DNA of 54,031 bases from Dehalococcoidia bacterium (GCA_030608005.1 JAUWIX010000005.1:1-54031); one strand, 5' to 3'; positions 17,263 through 27,435 are shown, numbered from the stretch's first letter. Translations and numbers: made by a program. The notes: generated by a model not told the origin, from the sequence alone.

Positions 17263-17907
17263 ATGGAGAATAAGCTGTCTTTATCTATCCAACAGCAAGT
17301 TGAGCAGGGTATCTCTATTCTCAAACAGGGGGGGATAGTTGCCTTCCCCACCGATACTGTCTATGGGCTGGGTGCCTGCATCAGCGTTCGTTACGCCGTG
17401 GAGCGGGTTTATCGGGTAAAGGAGCGACCACGCAGTATGGCATTCCCCCTGCTTCTAGCTGATACATCTCAGATAGGTGAGGTTGCCTCTATGGTGCCCC
17501 AGATTGCCTGGCTCCTAGCTGATAAATTTCTACCTGGTGCCTTGACCATGGTGTTACCCAAGTCCGAATCGGTCCCTGATATCATCACTGGCGGGGGTAC
17601 AACGGTAGCAGTTCGCATTCCTGCCCACCCTGTCCCTATTGCCCTCGCCCGAGGTCTGGGTGCTCCTATTGTGGGCACAAGTGCCAATCTGAGTGGCAAG
17701 CCAAGCGCATTGACTGCTGACGAAGTCTACGCTCAATTGGGTGATAAGGTAGACTTGATTATTGATGGCGGCAGATGCCCAAGCAGCAAGGAATCTACTA
17801 TAGTTGATTTGACCGTGGAAACTCCTATGGTTTTGCGGGAAGGCGCTATATCAAGGGAGGAACTAAAGCAAGTATGCCCAAGCCTTGCGTTTACGGAGGG
17901 AGGTTAA
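17263..17907 (+). CDS. tsaC: Threonylcarbamoyl-AMP synthase (YrdC/Sua5 family)
   Basis: 214 residues. Makes threonylcarbamoyl-adenylate from threonine, bicarbonate and ATP for the t6A modification of ANN-decoding tRNAs. Motifs: GGIVAFPTDTVYGLG (23-37), KERPRSMAFPLLL (substrate-binding Lys/Arg), VRIPAHPV, GTSANLSGKPS, and KESTIVDL near the end. Only the YrdC domain is present, without the extra Sua5 C-terminal domain. Confidence 0.93.
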   Translation: MENKLSLSIQQQVEQGISILKQGGIVAFPTDTVYGLGACISVRYAVERVYRVKERPRSMAFPLLLADTSQIGEVASMVPQIAWLLADKFLPGALTMVLPKSESVPDIITGGGTTVAVRIPAHPVPIALARGLGAPIVGTSANLSGKPSALTADEVYAQLGDKVDLIIDGGRCPSSKESTIVDLTVETPMVLREGAISREELKQVCPSLAFTEGG

Positions 17908-17911
17908 GACG

Positions 17912-18346
17912 GTGCATATTGCCATTGGCTGTGACCATAGAGGGCTAAACCTCAAGCAATCTATTATAAAGCTAATCACTCAGATGGAGCATAGCTATGA
18001 GGACCTTGGCTGCTATACCGCTGACTCAGTGGACTACCCCGATATTGCCAAAAAGGTGGCTGAAAGGGTAGCTAGGGGTGATTTTGAACGCGGTATTTTA
18101 ATATGCGATACTGGCATTGGTATGAGTATCGCCGCTAATAAGGTTAAGGGAATCAGAGCCGCCCTATGTCACGATGCCTTCAGCACTCGCCGGGCTCGCC
18201 AGCATAATGATGCCAATATCCTCTGTCTGGGGACAGGGGAAGCGCAAGATACAGTGCGTGAAATTATTGAGGTTTTTCTTACTTCCAAGTTTGAAGGCGG
18301 AAGACACCTAAGAAGGCTAAATAAGATAAGAGCCATAGAAGGCTAA
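17912..18346 (+). CDS. rpiB: Ribose-5-phosphate isomerase B
   Basis: 144 residues from GTG 17912, chosen because GGAGGGAGG lies just upstream and homologues begin at this point (VHIAIGCDHRG); a frame from 17885 only adds nine residues inside tsaC. Interconverts ribose 5-phosphate and ribulose 5-phosphate. Motifs: GCDHRGLNLK, DLGCYTADSVDYPD, GILICDTGIGMSIAANKVKG (catalytic Cys) and HDAFSTRRARQHNDANILCLG. Follows tsaC by 4 bases. Confidence 0.93.
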   Translation: MHIAIGCDHRGLNLKQSIIKLITQMEHSYEDLGCYTADSVDYPDIAKKVAERVARGDFERGILICDTGIGMSIAANKVKGIRAALCHDAFSTRRARQHNDANILCLGTGEAQDTVREIIEVFLTSKFEGGRHLRRLNKIRAIEG

Positions 18347-18362
18347 CCAAACGGGGATAATC

Positions 18363-18391
18363 TTGACAATAAATGAACGCTATGCTATGTT
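18363..18391 (+). promoter_or_regulatory. Consensus-like promoter of the ilv-leu operon
   Basis: Perfect TTGACA (18363-18368), 17-base spacer, TATGTT (18386-18391). Predicted transcription start near 18398, about 80 bases before ilvD. Because the terminator-like hairpin at 18431 lies downstream of it, the promoter would drive an attenuated leader. Confidence 0.65.
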
Positions 18392-18411
18392 GTGACAACA
18401 AGCTGGAGGTG

Positions 18412-18454
18412 GGATTTCGGAGATCTTAATCCGTCCCCGCAGGGGCGGTTTTTA
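18412..18454 (+). terminator. Leader terminator with competing hairpin, candidate ilv attenuator
   Basis: CCGTCCCC-GCA-GGGGCGG followed by TTTTT (18431-18453) is an intrinsic terminator between the promoter and ilvD. A second pairing GGATT/AATCC (18412-18432), with CGGA/TCCG inside it, would occupy the left arm of the terminator, so the two structures are mutually exclusive. No leader peptide rich in Ile/Leu/Val codons was found, and there is too little room for a standard T-box. The sensing signal is unknown. Confidence 0.55.
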
Positions 18455-18480
18455 ATTACTATACATAGGGAGAGGGAGAG

Positions 18481-20148
18481 ATGAAAAGCGATACTGTTAA
18501 ACGAGGCATAGAGCGTGCCCCCCACAGGGCTTTATTGCACGCCGTAGGCTGGAGGCGGGCTGACATAGATAAGCCCCTCATCGGTGTTATCAATAGCTTT
18601 AGCGAGATTGTCCCCGGACATATACATTTACCAGACATTGCTGAGGCAGTTAAGGCTGGGGTGTGCAGTGGCGGGGGTGTCCCCTTTGAGGTCAATACTA
18701 TTGCTGTATGTGATGGCATTGCTATGAACCACCCAGGTATGAAATACAGCCTTCCCAGCCGGGAATTAATAGCTGATTCAGTGGAGATAGTGGCTGAGGC
18801 TCATGCTTTCGATGCCCTGGTTTTTATTCCCAATTGCGACAAAATAATCCCTGGGATGCTCATGGCAGCGGTAAGATTAAACCTACCAGCTATCTTCATC
18901 AGCGGTGGTCCAATGCTGGCAGGGCGTCTAGACAATAATGGCAAAGTGGAAAAGCTCGACCTTAGCTCTGTCTTTGAGGCAGTGGGAAAGGTAGCCGCTG
19001 GAAAAATGAATCAGGAGGAACTGGAGCAGTTGGAGGAGTTTGCTTGCCCCGGCTGCGGCAGTTGTTCTGGAATGTTCACCGCCAACACCATGAATTGCCT
19101 AACTGAAGCCCTGGGAATGGGATTGGTGGGCAATGGCACCATTCCGGCTGTTGATGCCAGGCGGATTCAGCTAGCCAAAAAAGCAGGGCAGCAGGTTATG
19201 GAGCTTCTCGCCAATGATATCCGCCCTAGAGATATTGTAAATAGGGATTCCATCCATAATGCTTTTGTTGTTGATATGGCATTAGGTGGTAGCACTAATT
19301 CAGTTCTGCACCTTATGGCAGTAGCTCATGAGGCAGGGGTTGATTTTCCGCTATCAATGGTAAACCAAATCAGCCAACGCACTCCTCATTTGTCCAAGCT
19401 AAGACCAACTGGCGATTATCATATTGAGGATTTAGACCGGGCTGGTGGCATAGCTGCAGTGATGAAACAACTAAAGGAACTATTAAACCTGGATTCAAAA
19501 ACAGTATCAGGAAAATCAGTGGCTGAGGTCATCGTTGACAGCCGGATTAGGGATAAAGAGGTTATCCGCCCCGTTACCAATGCTCATTCACCTACAGGAG
19601 GTATTGCTATCCTTTTTGGCAATCTGGCACCTGAAGGCGCAGTGGTAAAAAAGGCAGCGGTAGCCCCTGAAATGATGGTTCATCGGGGAGCAGCCAGGGT
19701 TTTCGACTCCGAAGAAGAAGCTACCTCCGCCATTATGGGTGGCAGCGTAAAGCCAGGTGAAGTGGTGGTTATCCGCTATGAAGGACCTAAAGGAGGACCT
19801 GGGATGAGGGAGATGCTCACCCCTACTGCCCTCCTCAGCGGCATGGGTATGGATAAAGAGGTAGCCCTTATAACGGACGGGCGTTTTTCTGGAGCAACTC
19901 GGGGGGCGGCTATCGGGCATGTCTCCCCTGAGGCAGCCAGCCGTGGACCTATTGCCGCCCTAAGGAATGGGGATATAATCAAGATTGATATTCCAAATTA
20001 TCGGCTTGATGTAGAGCTCAGTGATAAAGAGAGAGCTGAGCGTCTGGCGCAGCTAGCTGAGTTTGAGCCTAAAGTTAAAACAGGTTATCTCAAGCGCTAT
20101 GCAGAAAAAGTAACTTCAGCTAGCACCGGGGCAGTGTTCAGTGGATAA
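18481..20148 (+). CDS. ilvD: Dihydroxy-acid dehydratase
   Basis: 555 residues, iron-sulfur dehydratase making the 2-keto acids of valine and isoleucine. Cluster cysteines appear in [28 protein letters not shown]; others are [19 protein letters not shown]-type region ([12 protein letters not shown]), [12 protein letters not shown] and [20 protein letters not shown] (catalytic Ser region). First gene of the operon, ATG with GGGAGAGG upstream. Complete. Confidence 0.97.
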   Translation: MKSDTVKRGIERAPHRALLHAVGWRRADIDKPLIGVINSFSEIVPGHIHLPDIAEAVKAGVCSGGGVPFEVNTIAVCDGIAMNHPGMKYSLPSRELIADSVEIVAEAHAFDALVFIPNCDKIIPGMLMAAVRLNLPAIFISGGPMLAGRLDNNGKVEKLDLSSVFEAVGKVAAGKMNQEELEQLEEFACPGCGSCSGMFTANTMNCLTEALGMGLVGNGTIPAVDARRIQLAKKAGQQVMELLANDIRPRDIVNRDSIHNAFVVDMALGGSTNSVLHLMAVAHEAGVDFPLSMVNQISQRTPHLSKLRPTGDYHIEDLDRAGGIAAVMKQLKELLNLDSKTVSGKSVAEVIVDSRIRDKEVIRPVTNAHSPTGGIAILFGNLAPEGAVVKKAAVAPEMMVHRGAARVFDSEEEATSAIMGGSVKPGEVVVIRYEGPKGGPGMREMLTPTALLSGMGMDKEVALITDGRFSGATRGAAIGHVSPEAASRGPIAALRNGDIIKIDIPNYRLDVELSDKERAERLAQLAEFEPKVKTGYLKRYAEKVTSASTGAVFSG

Positions 20149-20158
20149 AGGAGCTATT

Positions 20159-21883
20159 ATGAAGATGACCGGGGCTCAAATGATATGTGAAAGTCTGGTA
20201 AGGGAAGGGGTAGAGGTTATTTTTGGTATCCTTGGTGGAGCTGTATTACCTCTATATGATACCTTTCCCCAATATCCCCAGCTTCGCCATATTCTGGTGC
20301 GCCATGAGCAGGGGGCAGCCCATGCCGCCGACGGCTATGCTAGAGCCACAGGAAAGGTGGGGGTATGCATGGCTACCTCAGGCCCTGGGGCTACCAATCT
20401 GGTAACCGGTATTGCTAATGCCCACCTTGATTCGGTACCTGTAGTGGCTATAACCGGTCAGGTAGCCAGACCATTTATTGGCAAAGACGCCTTCCAGGAG
20501 GTAGATATTACCGGTATCACCCTACCCATTACCAAGCATAACTATCTTGTTCTTGATGCGGCTTCACTACCCAGGATAGTTAAGGAGGCTTTCTATCTAG
20601 CCAAAAGTGGTCGACCTGGACCAGTGCTTATTGATATACCGAGAGACGTCTTCATAGACCAGGCTGAATTTCACTACCCAAGCAAGGTTGATTTGCCCGG
20701 CTATAAACCAACACTCCAAGGGCACCCAGCACAGATTAAGAAGACAGCTAAGCTGATAAATGAGGCTCAGCGACCTCTTATTATTGCCGGTAGAGGGGTA
20801 ATTATCTCTAGGGCGTTTACTGAATTAAAGCAGTTGGTGGAGAAAGCACAAGTGCCAGTGGTTACTACCCTATTGGGCATTAGTTGTTTCCCTGAGTCTC
20901 ATGTTCTAAGTTATGGGATGCTGGGGATGCATGGAATGGCTTATGCTAATATGGCGGTTGATGCTGCTGACCTCGTTATTGCTATCGGGATGAGGTTTGA
21001 TGATAGAGCTACGGCTAAGGTAAGTGGCTTTGCCCCCCATGCCAATATCATCCATATTGATATAGACCCAGCAGAGATCGGCAAAAACGTGCGTGTGGAT
21101 GTGCCCATTGTTGGCGATGTAAAAGCCGTCCTTCAGGAATTAAATAAGCTAATTATTTCCGCTGAACATATTGATTGGGTTCAACAGCTTGACGACTGGC
21201 GAAAGGAGCACCCCTCAACAGTTATCAGGGACAGCGAAGGGCTCCTGCCCCAGTTTGTCATTCGTAAAATATACGAGGTAACACAGGGCAAGGCTATTAT
21301 TGTTACCGGAGTGGGGCAGAACCAGAGGGGGGCAGCTCAACACTACTGGTATAATAAGCCAAATAGCCTAATCTCGTCAGGCGGATTGGGGACTATGGGA
21401 TTTGAGCTTCCTGCAGCTATGGGAGTTAAGGTGGGCTGTCCTAATGAGACCGTCTGGTGTATAGCTGGCGATGGTGGTTTTCAGATGACAATTCAGGAGT
21501 TAGCCACCATAGTTCAAGAGAAGATAGCGGTTAAGATAGCCATCCTAAATAACGGCTATTTGGGAATGGTAAGGCAATGGCAGGAGATGTTCTATAAAAA
21601 GCGATATGTAGCTACGCCACTGAGTGGTCCAGACTTTGTAAAGATTGCTGATGCATATGGCTTTCCCGGGTTAAGGGTTAAACATAAGGAAGAAGTGGTT
21701 CCAGCTATCCAAAAAGCAACGGAGGAACAAGGTCCGTTCCTGATAGATTTTGCCATAGAGCCAGAGGAGAATGTTTATCCTATGGTGCCGCCAGGAGCGG
21801 CTTTAGCCGAAGTCCTGGAAGAGCCCAAGAAAGAAGCCGAAGTCCTTTCCGATTCCGCCAAGCTCCCGGTGAGCAATATCTGA
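20159..21883 (+). CDS. ilvB: Acetolactate synthase, large subunit
   Basis: About 574 residues from ATG 20159 (AAGGAG at 20148-20152); an in-frame GTG at 20141 overlaps ilvD and is less likely. ThDP- and FAD-dependent condensation of pyruvate to acetolactate. Seen: RHEQGAAHAADGYARATG (catalytic Glu), the FAD-domain IGMRFDDRATAKVSGFAP, and the ThDP/Mg motif GDGGFQMTIQELAT...NNGYLGMVRQWQ. Typical biosynthetic length and immediately upstream of ilvN. Confidence 0.96.
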   Translation: MKMTGAQMICESLVREGVEVIFGILGGAVLPLYDTFPQYPQLRHILVRHEQGAAHAADGYARATGKVGVCMATSGPGATNLVTGIANAHLDSVPVVAITGQVARPFIGKDAFQEVDITGITLPITKHNYLVLDAASLPRIVKEAFYLAKSGRPGPVLIDIPRDVFIDQAEFHYPSKVDLPGYKPTLQGHPAQIKKTAKLINEAQRPLIIAGRGVIISRAFTELKQLVEKAQVPVVTTLLGISCFPESHVLSYGMLGMHGMAYANMAVDAADLVIAIGMRFDDRATAKVSGFAPHANIIHIDIDPAEIGKNVRVDVPIVGDVKAVLQELNKLIISAEHIDWVQQLDDWRKEHPSTVIRDSEGLLPQFVIRKIYEVTQGKAIIVTGVGQNQRGAAQHYWYNKPNSLISSGGLGTMGFELPAAMGVKVGCPNETVWCIAGDGGFQMTIQELATIVQEKIAVKIAILNNGYLGMVRQWQEMFYKKRYVATPLSGPDFVKIADAYGFPGLRVKHKEEVVPAIQKATEEQGPFLIDFAIEPEENVYPMVPPGAALAEVLEEPKKEAEVLSDSAKLPVSNI

Positions 21884-21904
21884 GTCTAGAAAAGAGGTGC
21901 CAGC

Positions 21905-22456
21905 ATGGCCACGACAAAGCACACCATAGTCGCCCTGGTAGAGGATAAGCCCGGGGTGCTCAACCGGATGGCAAGCCTTTTCCGAAGGCGTGGCTTCAAT
22001 ATTGAAAGCATTGCCGTGGGACATAGCGAAGTGCCCCATCTATCGCGCATGACCATTGTCGTCGGTGGGGCAACCACCATGGTGGAACAGGTTAGGAAGC
22101 ACTTAGATAAGCTGGTAGATGTAGTCAAGGTCTCTGATATTACCGGAGATGACATGATTGCCCGGGAACTGGCACTTATAAAAGTGAAAGCCACTTCCTC
22201 TACCAGAAGCGAGATTATTCAGATTGTGGATATTTTCAGGGCAAATATTGTAGACGTTGCCTCTGATTCGGTAACCATTGAGGTTACCGGCGACGAGGAG
22301 AAAATCAATTCCCTGTTCAATCTGCTTCGTGGTTTTGGTATCAAGGAAATAACCAGGACAGGGCGTATAGCTATGACCCGAGGTGGCTCAGGCTCGCTCC
22401 CGGTGCAGAAAAAGTCACCTAAGGCTCGGGCTAAAGGACAGAAAACATCCCGATAA
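21905..22456 (+). CDS. ilvN: Acetolactate synthase, regulatory small subunit
   Basis: 183 residues. N-terminal ACT domain (HTIVALVEDKPGVLNRMASLFRRRGFNIESIAVG), the site of valine feedback inhibition in the family, then the C-terminal ALS_ss domain (ARELALIKVKA...DIFRANIVDVASDSVTIEVTG). Ends with a lysine/arginine-rich tail. GAGGTGCC precedes ATG 21905. Confidence 0.95.
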   Translation: MATTKHTIVALVEDKPGVLNRMASLFRRRGFNIESIAVGHSEVPHLSRMTIVVGGATTMVEQVRKHLDKLVDVVKVSDITGDDMIARELALIKVKATSSTRSEIIQIVDIFRANIVDVASDSVTIEVTGDEEKINSLFNLLRGFGIKEITRTGRIAMTRGGSGSLPVQKKSPKARAKGQKTSR

Positions 22457-22478
22457 ATAAAAGTAAAGGAGATAAATT

Positions 22479-23474
22479 ATGGCTAAGATATATTATGATA
22501 GCGATGCCGACCTAGCTTTGCTTAAAGGGAAGGTGGTGGGCATTGTCGGCTATGGAAGTCAGGGGCATGCCCAGGCTCAAAACCTCAGGGATAGCGGCTG
22601 CCAGGTGATAGTGGCTGAGGCAGAGGGAAGCGAGGGCTGGAATAAGGCTAAGGATGCCGGCTTCAGGGTGCTGACAGCGGCTGAGATGGCTAAGGAAGCG
22701 GATATTATTGTAATGTTGGCTCCGGATAACCTGCACCGAGACATCTACTATGGGTCAATTGAAAGGGGGCTAGCCCCAGGCAATATGCTGATGTTTTCCC
22801 ATGGCTTTAACATCCACTATGGGCAGGTTATTCCGCCTCCCGACATCGATGTCGCCATGATAGCCCCCAAATGCCCCGGTCATATGCTGAGGCAACTCTA
22901 TACCGAGGGGATAGGACCACCAGCAGTAGTCGCTGTCCATCAAGATGCCTCAGGCAAGGCAAAGGATATTGCCCTTGCCTACGCCAAGGGTATCGGTTGC
23001 AGCCGAGCGGGGGTCATTGAGACAACCTTCGCTGAAGAGACAGAGACCGACCTCTTTGGTGAACAAACGGTGTTATGTGGTGGAGTCTCAGGTCTGATAA
23101 AGGCCGGGTTTGAGACGCTGGTTGAGGCTGGCTATCAGCCAGAGATAGCCTACTTTGAAATCCTTCACGAGCTTAAGCTTATTGTTGACCTGATTTATCA
23201 GGGGGGCTTGAATTACATGCGTTACTCGGTCAGTGACACCGCCGAGTACGGTGATTATACTCGAGGACCACGGGTCATTGATGACATGGTTAAAGACGAG
23301 ATGGCGCAAATCCTGGCTGAGATTCAGGATGGCAGCTTCGCTAAAGAGTGGATTTTGGAAAACCAGGCTGGTCGCCCGGTGTATAATGCTCTAAAGCGCA
23401 TGGATGAGGAACACCTCATTGAGGAGGTGGGCGCTGAGCTGCGCCAGATGATGCCCTGGCTGAAGGGGAAATAG
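22479..23474 (+). CDS. ilvC: Ketol-acid reductoisomerase
   Basis: 331 residues, class I. Isomerises and reduces acetolactate with Mg2+ and NAD(P)H. Rossmann motif [21 protein letters not shown] (24-44) followed by [15 protein letters not shown]. In NADPH enzymes the corresponding loop holds Arg and Ser residues that bind the 2'-phosphate; here it is acidic (EAEGSE), suggesting NADH use. Metal-site motifs: [12 protein letters not shown] (Asp, Glu) and [36 protein letters not shown] precedes ATG. Confidence 0.96.
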   Translation: MAKIYYDSDADLALLKGKVVGIVGYGSQGHAQAQNLRDSGCQVIVAEAEGSEGWNKAKDAGFRVLTAAEMAKEADIIVMLAPDNLHRDIYYGSIERGLAPGNMLMFSHGFNIHYGQVIPPPDIDVAMIAPKCPGHMLRQLYTEGIGPPAVVAVHQDASGKAKDIALAYAKGIGCSRAGVIETTFAEETETDLFGEQTVLCGGVSGLIKAGFETLVEAGYQPEIAYFEILHELKLIVDLIYQGGLNYMRYSVSDTAEYGDYTRGPRVIDDMVKDEMAQILAEIQDGSFAKEWILENQAGRPVYNALKRMDEEHLIEEVGAELRQMMPWLKGK

Positions 23475-23484
23475 GAGGTTTGCT

Positions 23485-23985
23485 ATGAGCGACGAAATAG
23501 AGGACGTTAAGAAACGATTAAGCGTGTTAGAAAATCAAGACTTAGTCATTGCCAAGATGATAGGTATAATCTTTGGCTCAATGGGGCCAAATATTGTCCA
23601 AAGGACTCTAAAAGGCGAAGAACTAAAGTCGTTTTTGGAGTTTACGTCAAAGAAGTTGGATCCATTGCTGGAGAAACTTGGAGCTGCCAAAACAGTTAAA
23701 AGCGTGTTCGATATAGTGTACAAGTTTGATGCTGAGTTAGGCGATTATGTTAGAGCCGCAAAGGTAGACACTGCTGACAAGGCTATGGATATTGCTCACT
23801 CCTTTATTAAAAAGTATAGTCCTGTTGCCTTGCCATTAAAGGCGGTTAAGGAAGGCGATGTTTGGCAGGTAGATATAGATGTCGGGGCATTAGCGGTTAA
23901 GATAGCCAAAGTCAAGGTAGATGCCAGGACAGGTGATATTTTGAGTTACGACATACCAACAAAGAAGGCTAAGAAAGCTAGATGA
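23485..23985 (+). CDS. Uncharacterised protein, possible PepSY-like C terminus
   Basis: 166 residues, not recognised. Begins with a short coiled-coil (SDEIEDVKKRLSVLEN), has a hydrophobic patch (IAKMIGIIFGSMG, 22-34), a helical middle, and a C-terminal beta-rich part (VWQVDIDVGALAVKIAKVKV...TGDILSYDI) whose pattern resembles PepSY-type domains. No signal peptide. AGGAGG precedes ATG. Its stop overlaps the start of the next gene (ATGA), so the two were probably acquired as a pair, and they interrupt the ilv-leu series. Confidence 0.75.
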   Translation: MSDEIEDVKKRLSVLENQDLVIAKMIGIIFGSMGPNIVQRTLKGEELKSFLEFTSKKLDPLLEKLGAAKTVKSVFDIVYKFDAELGDYVRAAKVDTADKAMDIAHSFIKKYSPVALPLKAVKEGDVWQVDIDVGALAVKIAKVKVDARTGDILSYDIPTKKAKKAR

Positions 23986-24374
23986 ACCATACGGAATTAT
24001 TAGAAAAGTATAAAGCTCAAAGCATTCACTACTTTGAGAATGCCCTTAATGCTATTCAGGCTGGTGATGCTGGCAAAGCAGGCGAGTTCTTGTGGGGAAG
24101 CTTGGCTGAGGCAATAAAGGCAGTAGCAGCGAGCAAAGGGGCAGAGCTTAAGGCCCATTGGGAAATCAGTGATTATGCCAGAAGGCTAGCTAGGGAAACT
24201 GAGGATGATAGTATATTGAGTGTCTATAGAGATGCCAGCTACTTACACAGCAATTATTACGAAGCTGGGCTTACAATTGAAGAGGTTCAGACTTACGTTG
24301 ATAGGATAAGAGCAATGGTAGTAAAACTACTTAGCTATATTCCTGAAGAGAAGTCTGAGGGGAAAGATAAATAG
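23982..24374 (+). CDS. PaREP1-like HEPN-fold protein
   Basis: 130 residues, all-helical. The pattern YFENALNAIQAGDAGKAGEFLWGSLAEAIKAVA followed by a conserved-looking HWEISDYARRLA and SYLHSNYYEAGLT matches PaREP1-type proteins, HEPN relatives best known from archaea. The classical HEPN RNase motif RxxxxH is not evident, so RNase activity is not claimed. Overlaps the preceding gene by 4 bases. Could form a two-component (for example toxin-antitoxin-like) module with it; this is inference. Confidence 0.65.
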   Translation: MNHTELLEKYKAQSIHYFENALNAIQAGDAGKAGEFLWGSLAEAIKAVAASKGAELKAHWEISDYARRLARETEDDSILSVYRDASYLHSNYYEAGLTIEEVQTYVDRIRAMVVKLLSYIPEEKSEGKDK

Positions 24375-24446
24375 AGAGGGACGAAGTCCCTCTTACAAAA
24401 CATTCCCCCTTCCCTTGTAAGGGAAGGGGGTCAGGGGGATGGGTTG
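24374..24446. repeat. Palindromic intergenic repeat, copy 7
   Basis: AGAGGGACGAAGTCCCTCT hairpin, then CCCCCTTCCCTTG/TAAGGGAAGGGGG and a GGGGGATGGGTT end. It begins at the stop of the PaREP1-like gene and precedes leuA. Confidence 0.8.
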
Positions 24447-24475
24447 GCAGGAATAAAGAGTAAAGGGAATTTTCG

Positions 24476-25996
24476 ATGGATAAGGTAATTATATTTGATA
24501 CCACCCTGCGGGATGGGGAGCAGGCAGCAGGAGGGACATTAAATGCCCAGGAGAAGCTGGAGATAGCCAGGCAACTGGAGAAGCTTAATGTAGATGTTAT
24601 TGAGGCTGGCTTCCCCATCAGCTCTCCGGGTGATTTTGAGGCAGTAAGGCTTATTGCCAGGGAAATCCGCACTCCCATAATCTGTGCTCTAGCCCGGGCT
24701 GCCCCCAAAGATATAGACCGGGCTTGGGAGTCAGTCAAAGAGGCAGAACACCCACGAATACATGTGTTTCTCTCATCTTCAGATATACACCTCGGTTATC
24801 AACTAAAGAAGAGCCGAGAGGAGGTTTTGCACACCGCTGGGGAGATGGTGGCTCGGGCTAAGAAATATACCGATGACATAGAGTTTTCGCCGATGGATGC
24901 CAGCCGAACCGAGCCTGAATATATCTATCAAATCCTGAAAGCAGTTATTGATGCTGGCGCTACCACGGTGAATATCCCTGACACTGTGGGCTATGCCATC
25001 CCTGACGAGTTTGGCAGACTCATTGAGGGAATTCTCAACAATGTGCCCAACATCAATCAGGCTATAGTTAGCGTTCACTGCCACGATGACTTAGGACTAG
25101 CCGTAGCCAATAGCTTAGAATCGGTCAAGCGGGGAGCCAGACAGGTGGAGTGCACCATTAACGGTATCGGGGAAAGAGCAGGCAATGCCTCCCTTGAGGA
25201 AATTGTCATGGCTATCCGAACCCGTAAGGATTTTTTCAACCTAACGACCGATGTCAATACTACCCAAATCTATAAAACCAGCCGATTGGTAAGCGAGCTA
25301 ACCGGCTTTGTGGTTCAGCCCAATAAAGCAATCGTTGGGGCTAATGCCTTCCGCCACGAGTCAGGAATCCATCAGGATGGCATAATCAAGATGCCGATAA
25401 CCTATGAAATAATGGACCCCAGAACCGTGGGCATACCGGCGAGCAGCTTGGTGCTGGGCAAGCTTAGCGGGCGGCACGCCTTTAAAGAGCGCCTGGCAGA
25501 GTTGGGCTATAGCTTGAGCAAGGCCGACTTTGACCGAGCCTTCTCCGCGTTTAAAGAGCTAGCGGATAAAAAGAAGGGAATCACTGATAGAGACATTGAA
25601 TCCCTTATTGCCGAGGAGTTACGCACCGTCTCTGAAGTCTACCATCTTGACCGTGTCCAGATATCCTGTGGTGATAGAGGTATTCCCACCGCCTCAGTTA
25701 TGCTTATTGGCCCTGAGGGTCAGGTTCTAGCCGATGCTGCCCTGGGCGCTGGTCCAGTTGATGCGGTGTATAAGGCTATTAATAGAATAGTGGGTGTGCC
25801 TAATGTGCTTACTGAATTCGCGGTTAAATCAGTAACTGAGGGTATTGATGCTATCGGTGAGGTGCTGATAAGGATAGAGAGCAAGGGCATAACCTATACC
25901 GGGCGGGGCGCCGATACTGACATTATTGTTGCCAGCGCCAAGGCCTATATGAATGCCCTCAATAGATTACTAGCTGCTAAAAAGGCAGCTGGGTAG
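24476..25996 (+). CDS. leuA: 2-Isopropylmalate synthase
   Basis: 506 residues. Condenses acetyl-CoA with 2-ketoisovalerate, the committed step to leucine. TIM-barrel motifs: [15 protein letters not shown] (metal and substrate site), [14 protein letters not shown] (metal-ligand histidines), [15 protein letters not shown]. The C-terminal LeuA allosteric domain is present ([17 protein letters not shown] through [14 protein letters not shown]), so leucine feedback is likely. Start ATG 24476. Confidence 0.95.
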   Translation: MDKVIIFDTTLRDGEQAAGGTLNAQEKLEIARQLEKLNVDVIEAGFPISSPGDFEAVRLIAREIRTPIICALARAAPKDIDRAWESVKEAEHPRIHVFLSSSDIHLGYQLKKSREEVLHTAGEMVARAKKYTDDIEFSPMDASRTEPEYIYQILKAVIDAGATTVNIPDTVGYAIPDEFGRLIEGILNNVPNINQAIVSVHCHDDLGLAVANSLESVKRGARQVECTINGIGERAGNASLEEIVMAIRTRKDFFNLTTDVNTTQIYKTSRLVSELTGFVVQPNKAIVGANAFRHESGIHQDGIIKMPITYEIMDPRTVGIPASSLVLGKLSGRHAFKERLAELGYSLSKADFDRAFSAFKELADKKKGITDRDIESLIAEELRTVSEVYHLDRVQISCGDRGIPTASVMLIGPEGQVLADAALGAGPVDAVYKAINRIVGVPNVLTEFAVKSVTEGIDAIGEVLIRIESKGITYTGRGADTDIIVASAKAYMNALNRLLAAKKAAG

Positions 25997-26103
25997 GTTT
26001 TCGGCTGCCTCCTATGTTGATTATATTATTCATTCCCCCAGTTTATTGGACGACAGCCTATCTTAAGCCTGATTTCTAATCATTCCAGAGAAAGGAAGCT
26101 ATA

Positions 26104-27360
26104 TTGACCTTAGCTGAGAAGATACTCGCTGCCCATACTGATAAAAAGAAAGTGAGCCCGGGCGAATTCATAAATGTTAGGGTTGACCTGATTCTAGCTA
26201 ATGATATTACTGCCCCCATTGCCATAAGGGAATTTCAAAGAATAGGGGTAGATAAGGTCTTTGACCCCAAAAAGGTGGTAATGGTGCCTGACCACTTTGT
26301 GCCTAATAAGGACATCGCTTCTGCCGAGCAGGCAAAGCTGATGCGAGAGTTTGCCCGTGAGCAAGAAATACTATACTTTGAAGTGGGTCAAATGGGCATT
26401 GAGCATGTGCTTCTCCCCGAGCAGGGCTTGGTGCTGCCCGGGGATGTAGTTATCGGGGCTGACTCTCATACCTGCACCTATGGTGCTCTAGGTGCTTTTG
26501 CCACCGGCATGGGGTCAACCGATATTGCCGCAGCCATGGCAACTGGCGATATCTGGATGAAAGTGCCGCCCACCATCAAGCTAATCTACCACGGAAATCT
26601 AGGGAAATGGGTAAGTGGTAAAGACTTAATCCTCTATACTATCAGCAATATTGGGGTTGATGGTGCCCTGTATTCGGCAATGGAGTTTGTTGGCGAAGCT
26701 ATAGACACACTATCCATAGACAGTCGATTTACCATGGCTAATATGGCTATTGAAGCTGGAGCTAAAGCCGGTCTTTTTAGAGTGGACAATAAGACGCAAC
26801 TTTATGTAAAGTCACGAGCAAAACGCCCATACTTAGTATATGAGCCGGACAATGATGCTGAATACTCACAAGTCATTGAGTATGATGTCTCGCTACTAGA
26901 GCCTCAGGTTGCCCTACCCCACTCGCCAGCCAATACCAAACCAGTCAGTCAGGTAGAGAATATAGATATCAATCAAGCTGTTATTGGCAGCTGCACCAAC
27001 GGTCGCCTTGAGGACTTGAGAATTGCTGCCCAGATATTAAAAGGGAGAAAGGTGCACCCAGAGGTGCGGTGCATTATCATCCCCGGCTCACAGCAGGTAT
27101 ACCTTGACGCCCTGGTCGAAGGACTAATAGAGGCATTTATCAAGGCTGGCGCTGCGGTCAGCACCCCGACCTGTGGTCCCTGCCTTGGAGGGCATATGGG
27201 GGTTCTGGCTGCTGGCGAGCGCTGTATCTCCACCACCAACCGTAATTTTGTCGGCAGGATGGGAAGCCCCAAGTCAGAGGTCTATCTGGCTAATCCGGCG
27301 GTGGCTGCTGCCAGTGCTATAATGGGCAGGATTACCAGCCCGGGGGAGATTCTAGGATAA
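26104..27360 (+). CDS. leuC: 3-Isopropylmalate dehydratase, large subunit
   Basis: 418 residues from TTG 26104 (AAAGGAAG upstream). Aconitase-family subunit with the [4Fe-4S] cluster; isomerises isopropylmalate together with LeuD. Seen: [31 protein letters not shown] (first cluster Cys), [15 protein letters not shown] and [16 protein letters not shown] (remaining Cys), NRNFVGRMG. The short archaeal/thermophile-type LeuC class, which may also accept citramalate for the isoleucine route with CimA. Confidence 0.94.
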   Translation: MTLAEKILAAHTDKKKVSPGEFINVRVDLILANDITAPIAIREFQRIGVDKVFDPKKVVMVPDHFVPNKDIASAEQAKLMREFAREQEILYFEVGQMGIEHVLLPEQGLVLPGDVVIGADSHTCTYGALGAFATGMGSTDIAAAMATGDIWMKVPPTIKLIYHGNLGKWVSGKDLILYTISNIGVDGALYSAMEFVGEAIDTLSIDSRFTMANMAIEAGAKAGLFRVDNKTQLYVKSRAKRPYLVYEPDNDAEYSQVIEYDVSLLEPQVALPHSPANTKPVSQVENIDINQAVIGSCTNGRLEDLRIAAQILKGRKVHPEVRCIIIPGSQQVYLDALVEGLIEAFIKAGAAVSTPTCGPCLGGHMGVLAAGERCISTTNRNFVGRMGSPKSEVYLANPAVAAASAIMGRITSPGEILG

Positions 27361-27435
27361 GGCAAAAAGCCACCTAAAGTAAGGGATTTTGAGAAGGCTT
27401 TGGTGGAGGTGTAAGTCCACGGGAAGGAGTTTATT

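Noticed and set aside
18398-18454. T-box riboswitch before ilvD, because GGTGGGATTTCGG resembles the UGGNA bulge and CCGTCCCC...GGGG resembles a T-box terminator
   Set aside because: The predicted leader is only about 55 bases; stem I with a specifier loop needs far more room, and upstream sequence is the promoter and rpiB.
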